From: Qipengyuania vesicularis
GTDB lineage: Bacteria > Pseudomonadota > Alphaproteobacteria > Sphingomonadales > Sphingomonadaceae
Assembly: GCF_019711415.1 (NCBI RefSeq)
Contig: NZ_JAIGNJ010000002.1
Location: 186,001-250,000 of the forward strand
Reading direction: 5' to 3'
DNA: 64,000 nt
Position numbers and translations under genes: made by a program. This document shows, piece after piece, positions 17,151 through 28,737 of the stretch (positions are counted from its first letter, which is position 1; each line of letters starts with the position of its first letter). Below the pieces are notes generated by a model. The model saw only the letters and a list, made by a program, of their open reading frames with translations, made no database searches and was not told the origin of the DNA.

Positions 17151-18191
17151 CTATTCCCCCTTCTCGCGCCGCAGCAGCTCGGCCTTGATTTCGGTCCCGT
17201 AGGCATAGCCACCCACCCCGCCGCTTGCCGGTACCACGCGGTGGCAGGGGATGAGGACGGCGATGTTGTTTGCCCCATTGGCGCCGCCGACCGCGCGGCT
17301 GGCCTTGGGGTTGCCGAGCATGGCGGCCTGTTCGCCATAGCTGCGGGTCTCGCCTGCCGGGATCTGGCGCAGCGCGTCCCAGCAGCGCTGCTGGAAGGCG
17401 GTGCCCTTCACATCGAGCGGGATGTCCGAATGTGTCGCGGTGGCAGGGTTCTCGACGGCGGCGGTGACTTGCTCGAACAGGGCGCGGAAATCCTCGCCGG
17501 CTTCGACCAGTTCGGCTTTGGGAAAACGGGCGCGCAACTCGGCTTCGCCCTCGCCAAAGGAAAGGCAGCACACGCCCTTCCCGGTCGCCGCGACAAGCAT
17601 GTCGCCAAGCGTCGTCTCGATTACCGACCAGTGCACCGTCCGACCCTTGCCGCCATCCTTCCAGTCGCTCGCGCTCATGCCGCTGTCCTTCCTGTTCTCG
17701 TAGAAGCGCGAGGGCGCGCCATAGCCTGCCTCGTAGATCGCGCCGGTCACGCTGCCACCCTCTCCCAGCGCCTCTTCCGCGCGTTCGCGGCGCAGGGCGC
17801 GCTGGTAGGCGGCAGGAGAGAGCCCGACTGCGCGGGTGAAGATGCGCTGGAAATGGGTGGGCGAATAATCAGTGAGCTGGCCCAGCCGTTCGAGCGAGAC
17901 CATCTCCTCTGCCTCGCGCAGCACCTTCAGCGCGGCCAGCACCGCCGCTTCCTCACGGCTCTGCTGGTCGGGCGCGCAGCGCTTGCAGGCACGCAGGCCA
18001 GCCGCCTCGGCAGCCTCGCAGTCCGAATAAAAGCGCACATTCTCCCGCTTGGGCGGGCGTGCCGGACAGGACGGGCGGCAGTAGATACCGGTCGAGTGGA
18101 CCCCGGTCACGAAGACGCCGTCGAAACGGCGGTCCTTGGCCAGCGCGATACGCCAGCGCTCGTCATCGGTGAGGGGCTTCGTATCGGCCAT
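17151..18191 (-). CDS. ada: Ada: methylated-DNA repair protein and transcriptional activator
   Basis: A 346-residue bifunctional protein. The N-terminal Ada domain has the zinc cysteines in TGIYCRPSCPAR and LRACKRCAP, which take methyl groups from phosphotriesters. A central AraC-type HTH follows (SLERLGQLTDYSPTHFQRIFTRAVGLSPAAYQRALR). The C-terminal O6-methylguanine-DNA methyltransferase domain has the acceptor cysteine in IPCHRV and the DNA-binding RAVGGANGANN. Start at ATG 18191 (MADTKPL) rather than the longer frame, since Ada domains begin here. It is divergent from the serine-protease gene. Confidence 0.95.
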   Translation of the reverse strand: MADTKPLTDDERWRIALAKDRRFDGVFVTGVHSTGIYCRPSCPARPPKRENVRFYSDCEAAEAAGLRACKRCAPDQQSREEAAVLAALKVLREAEEMVSLERLGQLTDYSPTHFQRIFTRAVGLSPAAYQRALRRERAEEALGEGGSVTGAIYEAGYGAPSRFYENRKDSGMSASDWKDGGKGRTVHWSVIETTLGDMLVAATGKGVCCLSFGEGEAELRARFPKAELVEAGEDFRALFEQVTAAVENPATATHSDIPLDVKGTAFQQRCWDALRQIPAGETRSYGEQAAMLGNPKASRAVGGANGANNIAVLIPCHRVVPASGGVGGYAYGTEIKAELLRREKGE

Positions 18192-18308
18192 GGGCCGTAT
18201 CCTTCCATTGCTCGCAGCGATACTGCAAGCACACCCCTCGCAAAAGCTGCGCAAGCGCGCATCCCGAAGCTTGCGGTCAATGTCGCGAGGCCGCTAAGGG
18301 AGCGGTGG

Positions 18309-19874
18309 ATGGGACGTTTCCTCGCACTTTTCGCTGCAATGCTCGCACTGCTGGCCCCGGTCGCGGCGCAGGCCGACCCAGCCGATATCGACGCGGCATC
18401 GCGCGGTGTTGTGCGCGTGGTCATCATCGGCAATGACGATGACGAGCTCTTCCCCGTCAGCCACGGGACCGGCTTTGCCGTTACCAGCGACAAGATCGTC
18501 ACCAATGCCCACGTCGTGCGCGACGCGATGAGCGACGACGATCTGCGTATCGGCATCGTGCCCAGCGGCGGCGGCGATGCGGTCTATGCCCGGCTGGTCT
18601 CGGTCAATGCGCGCACCGACCTCGCGCTGCTGCAGCTCACCGGAAGCCTGCGGCTGCCCCCGCTCGCGATCACCCCGCGCCCGCTTTCGGGCAGCGGCCA
18701 GGTGGTGAGCGTCGGGTATCCAATGAATGTCGACCGCGCGCAGGGGCTCGACCTGTCGGACATCTTCATCTCCATGCCGCCGGTCACCAGCCCCGGCTTC
18801 GTCTCCGGTCAGCGCCCCAGCCGCCAGTTCGACACCATCCTCCACACCGCCCCCATCGCTCGCGGCAATTCGGGTGGACCCTTGCTCGACACCTGCGGCC
18901 GCGTAGTCGGCGTGAACAGTTTCGGATCGGACAACCAGGGCGGCGATGCGGAGTTCTTCTTCGCCGTCTCGGTTCGCGAGCTGCTCCCCTTCCTGCGCTC
19001 CAACGATATCGAGCCGGTCCTCAACGATACCCAGTGCCGCAGCTTCGAGGATCTGGACGATGACGAGCGCAAGCGACTGGAGCGCGAACAGTTTGCCGCC
19101 ATGCAGGCACTCGCCCAGCGCGCCGAGGAACGCCGCGAGAAGCGCGAGCGGGCGCTGCTCGAAGCCCAGCTGGGAGTGTCGCAGGACCGCGAAGACCGCA
19201 TGGCGCTTGCCTTCCTGCTGCTGCTCGGCGCATTCGGCATCGCGCTCTGGGCCTGGACCCAGCGCGAGCGGATCGATCCAGAGGCGGAGGATGCGGCGCT
19301 CAGGCAGAAGAAGGTCAAGATCGCTTTCGGCATCGCGGGCTTCTTCGTGGTCGTGGCGCTGATCGCCTTCCTTACCCGGCCCGGCCTCGACGAGATCGAC
19401 CGCCGCGTGGCCGCCGCCATGCAGGAGGGCGGCGACAATCCCTCGCCTGCAGGCAATAGCGACCCTGAAGGCGAAGTCGCCCTGGTCTGCCGCCTCGTCC
19501 CGGAGCGCAGCCGCATCACAAGTTCGCATGAGCCCGAGGTCGAGTTCAACTGGAGCGAAGACGGCTGCGTTAACGAGCGCACGCAATATGGCTATGCTTC
19601 GGGCAGCTGGTCGCGCGTGTTCGTGCCCAATTCGGAAGACGCGGTCTCGGTCAACAGCTACGACCCCGATCGCCGCATCTTTCGCTCCGAACGCTACCTC
19701 CTGTCGCGCAATGCCATGAGCGAAGCACGCGAGGCACGCGGCGAATACACCGCGCCGACCTGCAAGGCAGAAGGCGCTGCGACCCGCCTCGGCGACCTGC
19801 AGGGCGAAGTTCTCAGCAAACTCCCGCGCCAGCCCAACGAGCGGCTGGTTTATGAGTGTGAGGCGAAGGAGTAA
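18309..19874 (+). CDS. Membrane-anchored trypsin-like serine protease
   Basis: A 521-residue exported S1-type protease. After a signal peptide (FLALFAAMLALLAPVAAQA) comes a protease domain with triad H68 (NAHVV), D104 (RTDLALL) and S188 (ARGNSGGP). A charged coiled-coil (DDDERKRLEREQFAAMQALAQRAEERREKRERALLEAQ) then leads into two membrane segments (LAFLLLLGAFGIALWAW and IAFGIAGFFVVVALIAFL) and a C-terminal soluble domain with paired cysteines. There is no PDZ domain, so it differs from DegP. ATG 18309 has AAGGGAG upstream; the much longer open frame is antisense to ada. Probably a periplasmic quality-control or regulatory protease; substrate unknown. Confidence 0.9.
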   Translation: MGRFLALFAAMLALLAPVAAQADPADIDAASRGVVRVVIIGNDDDELFPVSHGTGFAVTSDKIVTNAHVVRDAMSDDDLRIGIVPSGGGDAVYARLVSVNARTDLALLQLTGSLRLPPLAITPRPLSGSGQVVSVGYPMNVDRAQGLDLSDIFISMPPVTSPGFVSGQRPSRQFDTILHTAPIARGNSGGPLLDTCGRVVGVNSFGSDNQGGDAEFFFAVSVRELLPFLRSNDIEPVLNDTQCRSFEDLDDDERKRLEREQFAAMQALAQRAEERREKRERALLEAQLGVSQDREDRMALAFLLLLGAFGIALWAWTQRERIDPEAEDAALRQKKVKIAFGIAGFFVVVALIAFLTRPGLDEIDRRVAAAMQEGGDNPSPAGNSDPEGEVALVCRLVPERSRITSSHEPEVEFNWSEDGCVNERTQYGYASGSWSRVFVPNSEDAVSVNSYDPDRRIFRSERYLLSRNAMSEAREARGEYTAPTCKAEGAATRLGDLQGEVLSKLPRQPNERLVYECEAKE

Positions 19875-19900
19875 CGGCGCGCAGGAGAAAAGGGGTGGAG

Positions 19901-20728
19901 CTAGGCCGCCAGCGCCTCCCCGCTCAACGTTATGCGGTGCATCTCGCGGGCGTATCCCTGGTAGTCGTTCATCGCATAATGCCAGGTGGTGCGATTATCC
20001 CAGATCGCGACCGTGCCCGGCGCCCATTCGACGCGGCACTGGTGCTCGGCGCTCATCGCATGGGCGAATAGCTCCTGCAACAGCGGCAGGCTTTCCTCTC
20101 GGGTCATGCCGACGAAATTAATGGTGAAACCGGGATTGACGTAGAGAAGCTTCTGTCCCGTCCTCGGGTGGCGGATCACGACCGGATGGGTCGCGCCGGT
20201 CTTGAGGTCTTGGCCTCGCAGCTCAGCGCCCTGGTCGGTCTGCGCATAAAGGCCATCGGGCGCATATATATGGTCGGCGGTGTGGAACGCTTCGAGGCCT
20301 TCGAGCCGCTCCTTCATCTCATCCGACAGGGAATCGTAGGCCGCGCCCATATGCGCCCACAGCGTGTCGCCTCCCTTTGGCGGCAAGGTTCGCGCGACGA
20401 GGATCGAGCCCATCGCCGGGATCTGGTCGTAGGAATGGTCCGTGTGCCAGCCGCCGCCGATATTGGTTTCCTGGTCCTTGGTCTTGCGGACCACGGCGAT
20501 CTCGGGATGCGCATCGGTCAGCGGGAAATAGTTGTTGATGTCGATCCCGCCCCAGCGCTTGGCGAAGGCGATATGGTCCTCGGGCGAGAACTGCTGGTCG
20601 CGAAAGACCGCCACGCCGTGTGTATAGATAATGTCACGGATCGCATCGAGCTGAGCGCCCTCCGCGCTGGCGAGCGAAACGCCCGAAACTTCGACCCCGC
20701 AATTCGGGGCCAGCGGCCTGGTATCCAT
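19901..20728 (-). CDS. TauD/TfdA-family dioxygenase
   Basis: A 275-residue Fe(II)/2-oxoglutarate dioxygenase. The iron ligands are H95 and D97 in GWHTDHSYD and H250 in RTTWHYAMNDY; the oxoglutarate-binding arginine follows in REMHRITLSG. Members hydroxylate taurine, 2,4-D, alpha-ketoglutarate-dependent sulfonates or similar small acids. The exact substrate cannot be read from this sequence, and no taurine transport genes are nearby. It is convergent with the serine-protease gene and divergent from the ATP synthase operon. Confidence 0.92.
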   Translation of the reverse strand: MDTRPLAPNCGVEVSGVSLASAEGAQLDAIRDIIYTHGVAVFRDQQFSPEDHIAFAKRWGGIDINNYFPLTDAHPEIAVVRKTKDQETNIGGGWHTDHSYDQIPAMGSILVARTLPPKGGDTLWAHMGAAYDSLSDEMKERLEGLEAFHTADHIYAPDGLYAQTDQGAELRGQDLKTGATHPVVIRHPRTGQKLLYVNPGFTINFVGMTREESLPLLQELFAHAMSAEHQCRVEWAPGTVAIWDNRTTWHYAMNDYQGYAREMHRITLSGEALAA

Positions 20729-20931
20729 CTCTCCTCCCTCCGATGCGACCGGTTGGAGCGCGCATCCTACGCGACCTGCACCAAGAGTCCATGATTACCC
20801 GCGCGAGTCGGGTTGCCTTGCCGAGAGGGCTTTGCTAGGCGCGCGCCAACCTTGCCGGAGCGACTCATTTTCGCGCTCCATCGGCATGGCCGTAAGAAAC
20901 CATTTTCCGACCCCTAGAGGACGAGAGACGC

Positions 20932-21486
20932 GTGGAAATTTCCGCCGGTATTAAGGCTAGCCTTGCGGGGCGTTATGCCTCTGCACTGTTCGACCTGGCC
21001 AGTGAGGCAGGGACCGTAACCGCGGTCGAATCGGACCTCGAGAAGCTCGAAGTGGGCCTGGCCGAATCGGCCGAGCTCAAGATGCTCACCACCAATCCGC
21101 GCGTGACCCGCTCGCAGGCAGAGAAGGCGCTGTGGGGCGTTTCGGCGATCATGGGCCTTTCGGACCTCACGCAGAAGTTTCTCGGCACGCTGGCGCAGAA
21201 CCGCCGCCTGTCGGACCTCCCCAGCATCATCCGCGCTTTTCGCGCGATCGCTGCAGCCCAGCGCGGTGAAGTCGCAGCCGAAGTCACCAGCGCCCACGCG
21301 TTGACCGACGCGCAGCTCGATCAGCTCAAGACCAAGGTGACCGCGCGCGAAGGCCGCACCGTCAAACTTTCCACGAAGGTCGACCCCGAGCTCCTCGGCG
21401 GCCTCGTCGTCACCATCGGATCGAAGCGCATTGATGGCTCGATCCGCACCCGTCTCAATTCGCTCTCCCAGGCCATGAAGGCTTAA
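20932..21486 (+). CDS. atpH: ATP synthase F1 subunit delta
   Basis: A 184-residue peripheral stalk subunit (OSCP type) that links F1 to the b-subunits. The N-terminal helical bundle ([18 protein letters not shown]) and the conserved C-terminal segment [29 protein letters not shown] are diagnostic. It starts with GTG at 20932, after AGAGGACGAGAG. It is the first gene of an operon that has only F1 subunits, as usual in alphaproteobacteria, where the Fo genes lie elsewhere. It is 12 bases from atpA. Confidence 0.97.
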   Translation: MEISAGIKASLAGRYASALFDLASEAGTVTAVESDLEKLEVGLAESAELKMLTTNPRVTRSQAEKALWGVSAIMGLSDLTQKFLGTLAQNRRLSDLPSIIRAFRAIAAAQRGEVAAEVTSAHALTDAQLDQLKTKVTAREGRTVKLSTKVDPELLGGLVVTIGSKRIDGSIRTRLNSLSQAMKA

Positions 21487-23028
<1,542 letters not shown>

Positions 23029-23055
23029 GTCCCACGAGCCTAACAGGGAGCCGTC

Positions 23056-23928
23056 ATGGCCTCGCTTAAAGAACTCAAGGGCCGGATCAACTCGGTCAAG
23101 TCGACCCAGAAGATCACCAAGGCCAAGCAGATGGTCGCAGCGGCCAAGCTGCGCCGTGCGCAGGCTGCTGCCGAAGCTGCTCGCCCCTATGCCGAACGGC
23201 TGTCGGGCGTGATGGCCTCGCTCGCCGGCAAGGTGAGCGGCGACAGCGCGCCCAAGCTGCTGGCCGGCACCGGCTCGACCCAGCGTCACCTGCTGGTCGT
23301 GGTCAACACCGACAAGGGCCTGTGCGGCGGTCTCAACGCGAATATCGTCAAGGCCGCGAAGGCCAAGGCGAAGTCGTTGATTGCCGAAGGCAAGGATGTG
23401 ACCTTCTACCTCGTCGGCAAAAAGGGCCGCGCGCCGATCAAGCGCGACTATGCCAACAAGATCGAGAAGCATTTCGACACCTCGACCGTCCGCAACCCGG
23501 GCTTCGACGAGGCCGAACAGATTGCGGACGACCTGATCGAGCGCTTCGAGAAGGGCGAATTCGACGTTGCCCACCTCGTCTACCCGATCTTCAAGTCGGC
23601 GCTTGCCCAGGACCCGACCGTCGACCAGCTGATCCCGGTTCCCTCGCCGGAAAGCGAAGGTACTGGCGGTGACGCAGTCGTCGAATACGAGCCGGGTGAA
23701 GAGGAAATCCTCGAGGAATTGCTCCCGCGCTACGTGAAGACGCAACTCTTCGGCGCACTGCTGGAGCGCGAGGCTTCCGAACAGGGTGCCTCGATGACCG
23801 CGATGGACAACGCCACGCGCAATGCGGGCGACCTCATCAACAAGCTGACCATTCAGTACAACCGCAGCCGCCAGGCCGCGATCACCACCGAGCTGATCGA
23901 AATCATCGCCGGCGCGGAAGCACTGTAA
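23056..23928 (+). CDS. atpG: ATP synthase F1 subunit gamma
   Basis: A 290-residue central rotor shaft. The N-terminal [29 protein letters not shown] and the C-terminal [35 protein letters not shown] helices form the coiled coil that turns inside the alpha3-beta3 ring. [15 protein letters not shown] is also typical. The next gene starts 12 bases later, but is a lipoprotein rather than atpD, which is unusual for the operon. Confidence 0.98.
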   Translation: MASLKELKGRINSVKSTQKITKAKQMVAAAKLRRAQAAAEAARPYAERLSGVMASLAGKVSGDSAPKLLAGTGSTQRHLLVVVNTDKGLCGGLNANIVKAAKAKAKSLIAEGKDVTFYLVGKKGRAPIKRDYANKIEKHFDTSTVRNPGFDEAEQIADDLIERFEKGEFDVAHLVYPIFKSALAQDPTVDQLIPVPSPESEGTGGDAVVEYEPGEEEILEELLPRYVKTQLFGALLEREASEQGASMTAMDNATRNAGDLINKLTIQYNRSRQAAITTELIEIIAGAEAL

Positions 23929-23939
23929 AGGAAGATACC

Positions 23940-24302
23940 GTGAAGAAACTCACCCTCCTCCTCCCCGTTTTCGCCCTGGCAGCCTGTGGCGAAGAACCCG
24001 CGCCCGAGCCGACCCCGACCGAAACGGCAACGCCCGAGCCGGTCAGCACGCTGCCCGCGCCGGACCAGGACCTGTTCAAGTCCACCTTCGCCGAAACCTG
24101 CGAAGGCGCCGAGCCCGTGAACAAGGCGGTCTGCCGCCGTGCCATGGGCGCCGAAACCGTCGCCTGTGAATTCGGCCTCGGTGAAGACGAATACCTGCGT
24201 CACAAGGCCACTCTCGCCGTCAACGAGGCGAACGACGGCTGGATGCTTGCCGACGCCGAAGCCCTTTGCGCCGAACATGGCGCCCATCACTCCGCAAATT
24301 GA
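23940..24302 (+). CDS. Small cysteine-rich lipoprotein inside the atp operon
   Basis: A 120-residue putative lipoprotein encoded between atpG and atpD. The signal KKLTLLLPVFALAACG ends in a lipobox (LAAC). A proline/threonine-rich spacer (EEPAPEPTPTETATPEPV) leads to a small domain with four more cysteines (ETCEGAE, NKAVCRR, TVACEFG, EALCAEH), probably two disulfides in the periplasm. It starts with GTG at 23940, behind a good AAGGAAGA. It sits 12 bases after atpG and 20 bases before atpD, so it must be co-transcribed with F1. No domain is recognised; a link to ATP synthase is suggested only by position. Confidence 0.85.
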   Translation: MKKLTLLLPVFALAACGEEPAPEPTPTETATPEPVSTLPAPDQDLFKSTFAETCEGAEPVNKAVCRRAMGAETVACEFGLGEDEYLRHKATLAVNEANDGWMLADAEALCAEHGAHHSAN

Positions 24303-24310
24303 GCCAGTAG

Positions 24311-25780
<1,470 letters not shown>

Positions 25781-25783
25781 GCC

Positions 25784-26068
25784 ATGGCCCGCGCTTTCGT
25801 GTCGTTCATGGTAGCGAGCGTCGCGCTCGGCGCCTGTTCGGGCGGCACTTCGAGCGTGGACGAGCGCTTCGCGGCATTCTGCGAGACGGAAACCATGTTC
25901 AAGAACAGCGAGCCATGCCGCAATCCGGAAAACTTCAGCGATGAGCAGAAGGAGCGCATCATGAAGGGAATGGCCGAGCTCGAAGAAGGCATGGACAAAA
26001 TGCAGTCGGGGCTGGATGCGGCGGTTGAAGAAGCCCAGCGTTCAGTCGATGAAGCAGCAGGACAGTAG
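25784..26068 (+). CDS. Second small lipoprotein inside the atp operon
   Basis: A 94-residue putative lipoprotein between atpD and atpC. The signal ARAFVSFMVASVALGACSGG ends in a lipobox (LGAC). The mature part has one likely disulfide (AAFCETE, SEPCRNP), then a long amphipathic helix (DEQKERIMKGMAELEEGMDKMQSGLDAAVEEAQRSVDEA) that may form a coiled coil. It begins three bases after the atpD stop and ends nine bases before atpC. It is not similar enough to the first operon lipoprotein to call a duplicate. Function unknown. Confidence 0.8.
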   Translation: MARAFVSFMVASVALGACSGGTSSVDERFAAFCETETMFKNSEPCRNPENFSDEQKERIMKGMAELEEGMDKMQSGLDAAVEEAQRSVDEAAGQ

Positions 26069-26077
26069 GATAAAGAC

Positions 26078-26335
26078 GTGGCACTCCACTTTGAACTTGT
26101 AACTCCGGCCAAGCTGGTCCGTTCGGAAGACGTCCACATGGTGGTCGTCCCCGGCACGGAAGGCGAATTCGGCGTGCTCGAGGGCCACGCGCCCTTCATG
26201 TCGACCATCCGTGACGGCGAAGTCCAGGTCTACAAGACCGAGGGCGGCGCCCCGGAGACCATCGAAGTCCGCGGCGGCTTTGCCGAAGTGGGCGAAAACG
26301 GCCTCACCGTGCTCGCGGAGCATGTCGAAGGCTGA
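26078..26335 (+). CDS. atpC: ATP synthase F1 subunit epsilon, short form
   Basis: An 85-residue epsilon subunit that contains only the N-terminal beta-sandwich ([48 protein letters not shown] ... [19 protein letters not shown]). The two C-terminal helices, which in the usual 130-140-residue form can inhibit ATP hydrolysis, are absent. It starts with GTG at 26078. The stop is genuine and followed by a terminator, so this is a naturally short version, as I recall for other Sphingomonadales. It closes the operon. Confidence 0.95.
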   Translation: MALHFELVTPAKLVRSEDVHMVVVPGTEGEFGVLEGHAPFMSTIRDGEVQVYKTEGGAPETIEVRGGFAEVGENGLTVLAEHVEG

Positions 26336-26363
26336 GCCTTTCGGGACAATCGCGAATTGAATG

Positions 26364-26391
26364 AGGGCGGCCCCACGGGTCGCCCTTTTTC
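26364..26391 (+). terminator. Rho-independent terminator of the atp operon
   Basis: GGGCGGCC pairs with GGTCGCCC (one G-T pair) around a short CCACG loop and is followed by five Ts. It lies about 30 bases after the atpC stop, on the same strand. Confidence 0.85.
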
Positions 26392-26490
26392 GTTCGACCA
26401 ACCGCTTGATCCTTCGACCGATTACCCTTGCGCAAACCCGCGGCTTTGGCGAATGTCCCGCATCGCTTTTGAGAGAGGGACGCTCAATCC

Positions 26491-28623
26491 ATGAAACTCG
26501 TATCCACCGCCGCACTCGGCGCAGCATTGGCTTTCAGCATGACCACCAACACAATGGCGCAGGACGGCGTACCCGGCCCTGACGAAGACCCTTACATCTG
26601 GCTCGAGGAAGCACGCAGCGAAGAAGCTCTCGACTGGGTACGTGCGGAAAATAACCGCACCATGGCGCATATGGCGCAAGATCCTCGCTTCGACGAGCTG
26701 ACTGCGGAAGCGCTGGCCATTCTCGATGCAGAGGATCGTGTACCCTATGTCTCGATCCGCAAGGACGGTCTCTACAATTTCTGGCAGGACAAGCAGAACC
26801 CCAAGGGCGTCCTACGCCGCACGACGCTCGAAAGCTATCGCACCGACAATCCCGAGTGGGACATCATCCTCGATGTCGATGCGCTAGCCGAGGCCGAGGG
26901 CAAGGAGTGGGTCTACAAGGGCAGCACCTGCCTGCCTCCCGACCAACGCCTGTGCATGATCGCGCTGTCCGACGGGGGCGAGGACGCGACAATCCTGCGC
27001 GAATTCGACATGGTCGCAAAGCAGTTCGTTGAAGGCGGTTTCGTGATCGAGGAGAAAAGCCAGGGCGGCATCGAATGGCTCGATGAAGACACGCTGCTGG
27101 TTGGCCGCGATTTCGGCGGCAATACGATCACCGAGAGCGAATATCCCTTCACCACCCGCCTGTGGCAGCGTGGTACGCCGCTTGCCGAAGCTGAGGAAAT
27201 TTTCCGTGGTGAGCAAAGCGATGTCTGGGCTGGCGCAGGGCTGATCCGCGATAACAAAGGCGTGGTCCATGGCCGTACCGCCTATCGCGCCATCAGCTTC
27301 CATGAGGCGATCAATTATGTCTGGCACAAGGGCGAGTGGGTCGAACTCGACATGCCCAAGAAGGCCAATATCGGTGGCATCATCGATGGGCAGCTGACCT
27401 TCTCGACCGATGTCGACTGGGAAACGCAAGGACAGGTCTTCCCCGCCGATGCGTTGGTCGCGGTCGACCTGGAAGAGTTCAAGCGCGATCCCAATGGTGC
27501 CAAGAAAACGCTCGTCTGGGCGCCGGGCGAGCGCCAGACCAAGCAAGGCGGCGGGACCACTGCCGACAGCGCCTATATGGCAATCCTCGACAATGTCGTG
27601 GGCAAGGTGCTCAAGATCGATTTCGAGGACGACAAGTGGGTCACCAGCGAAGTGGCGCTGCCCGACAACGCCACGCTGAGCGTCGCCACGACCTCGTCTG
27701 AAACCGGCGAAATCATGTTCTCCTCGACCGACTTCCTCAACCCGAGCACGCTCTGGTATTCGGACGGCACGAGCGAGCCCGAAGTCCTCAAGACCTCGCC
27801 TGCCTATTTCGATGCCAGCGGCATGGAAGTCGTCCAGCTTGAAGCGACCAGCAAGGACGGAGCGAAGATCCCGTATTTCCTCGTGAAGCCCCAGGGCATG
27901 GAGATGGACGGTACCACGCCCACGCTGCTCTATGGCTATGGCGGATTCCAAGTGTCGCAGCTCCCCGGCTATCGCGCACTGACCGGCAAGATGTGGCTCG
28001 AGAAGGGCGGCGCTTTCATCCTTGCAAACCTGCGTGGTGGCGGCGAATTCGGCCCTGGCTGGCACCAGACCGCCATCCGCGAGAACAAGCAGCGTACATG
28101 GGACGATTTCATCGCCGTCGGCCGCGACGCGGTCGAGCGGGGGATCACCAACCCCGGCCAGCTCGGCATCCAGGGCGGCTCGCAAGGCGGCCTGCTGGTC
28201 GGCACCGCATTCACGCAGGCGCCCGAGCTGTTCGACGCGGCGATCGTCGCGATCCCGCTGTTCGACATGCTGCGCTATCACCTGATCGGTCGCGGCGCCT
28301 CGTGGATCGGTGAATATGGCGACCCGCGCATCCCCGAGCAGCGCGCCTGGATCGAAGGCTATTCGCCTTACCAGAAGATCGTCGAGGGCGTGGACTACCC
28401 CGCCCCGTTCCTCTGGGCCTCGACTGCCGATGATCGCACCCATCCGGCGCATGCCCGCAAGGGTGCGGCAAGGCTCAAGGAACTAGGCCAGGAGTACTGG
28501 TACTTCGAGGACATGACTGGCGGCCACTCTGGCGGCGTCGACAACGAACAGCGCGCCAAACTGCAGGCCTTGCAGATGGTCTACCTGATGCAGCGCCTGA
28601 TGGACCACAACGAAGGCGAGTAA
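26491..28623 (+). CDS. Prolyl oligopeptidase family serine peptidase (S9)
   Basis: A 710-residue exported peptidase. After a signal peptide (STAALGAALAFSMTTNTMAQ) comes the N-terminal S9 start (DEDPYIWLEEARSEEALDWVRAEN), a seven-bladed propeller, and an alpha/beta hydrolase domain. Likely triad: S564 in GGSQGG, D647 or D648 in ADDRTHPAHARKG, and H679 in TGGHSGG. It cleaves short peptides, typically after proline, in the periplasm. It follows the atp terminator and has GAGAGAGGGACG upstream. It is a single-gene unit. Confidence 0.93.
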   Translation: MKLVSTAALGAALAFSMTTNTMAQDGVPGPDEDPYIWLEEARSEEALDWVRAENNRTMAHMAQDPRFDELTAEALAILDAEDRVPYVSIRKDGLYNFWQDKQNPKGVLRRTTLESYRTDNPEWDIILDVDALAEAEGKEWVYKGSTCLPPDQRLCMIALSDGGEDATILREFDMVAKQFVEGGFVIEEKSQGGIEWLDEDTLLVGRDFGGNTITESEYPFTTRLWQRGTPLAEAEEIFRGEQSDVWAGAGLIRDNKGVVHGRTAYRAISFHEAINYVWHKGEWVELDMPKKANIGGIIDGQLTFSTDVDWETQGQVFPADALVAVDLEEFKRDPNGAKKTLVWAPGERQTKQGGGTTADSAYMAILDNVVGKVLKIDFEDDKWVTSEVALPDNATLSVATTSSETGEIMFSSTDFLNPSTLWYSDGTSEPEVLKTSPAYFDASGMEVVQLEATSKDGAKIPYFLVKPQGMEMDGTTPTLLYGYGGFQVSQLPGYRALTGKMWLEKGGAFILANLRGGGEFGPGWHQTAIRENKQRTWDDFIAVGRDAVERGITNPGQLGIQGGSQGGLLVGTAFTQAPELFDAAIVAIPLFDMLRYHLIGRGASWIGEYGDPRIPEQRAWIEGYSPYQKIVEGVDYPAPFLWASTADDRTHPAHARKGAARLKELGQEYWYFEDMTGGHSGGVDNEQRAKLQALQMVYLMQRLMDHNEGE

Positions 28624-28737
28624 AACGTTTTGCCCTGCGATCCGGTGCAGCTTGGTTGCGCACGGATCGCGGGGTCATTACCAAGCCCTTGAGGTCGATT
28701 TAACCCCGCAGTCAGGATCCTGCGGTAAGGAACGGCC

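Noticed and set aside
17010-18308. Apparent 433-residue N-terminal extension of the serine protease
   Set aside because: This part is antisense to ada. A proper ribosome binding site and signal peptide occur at 18309.
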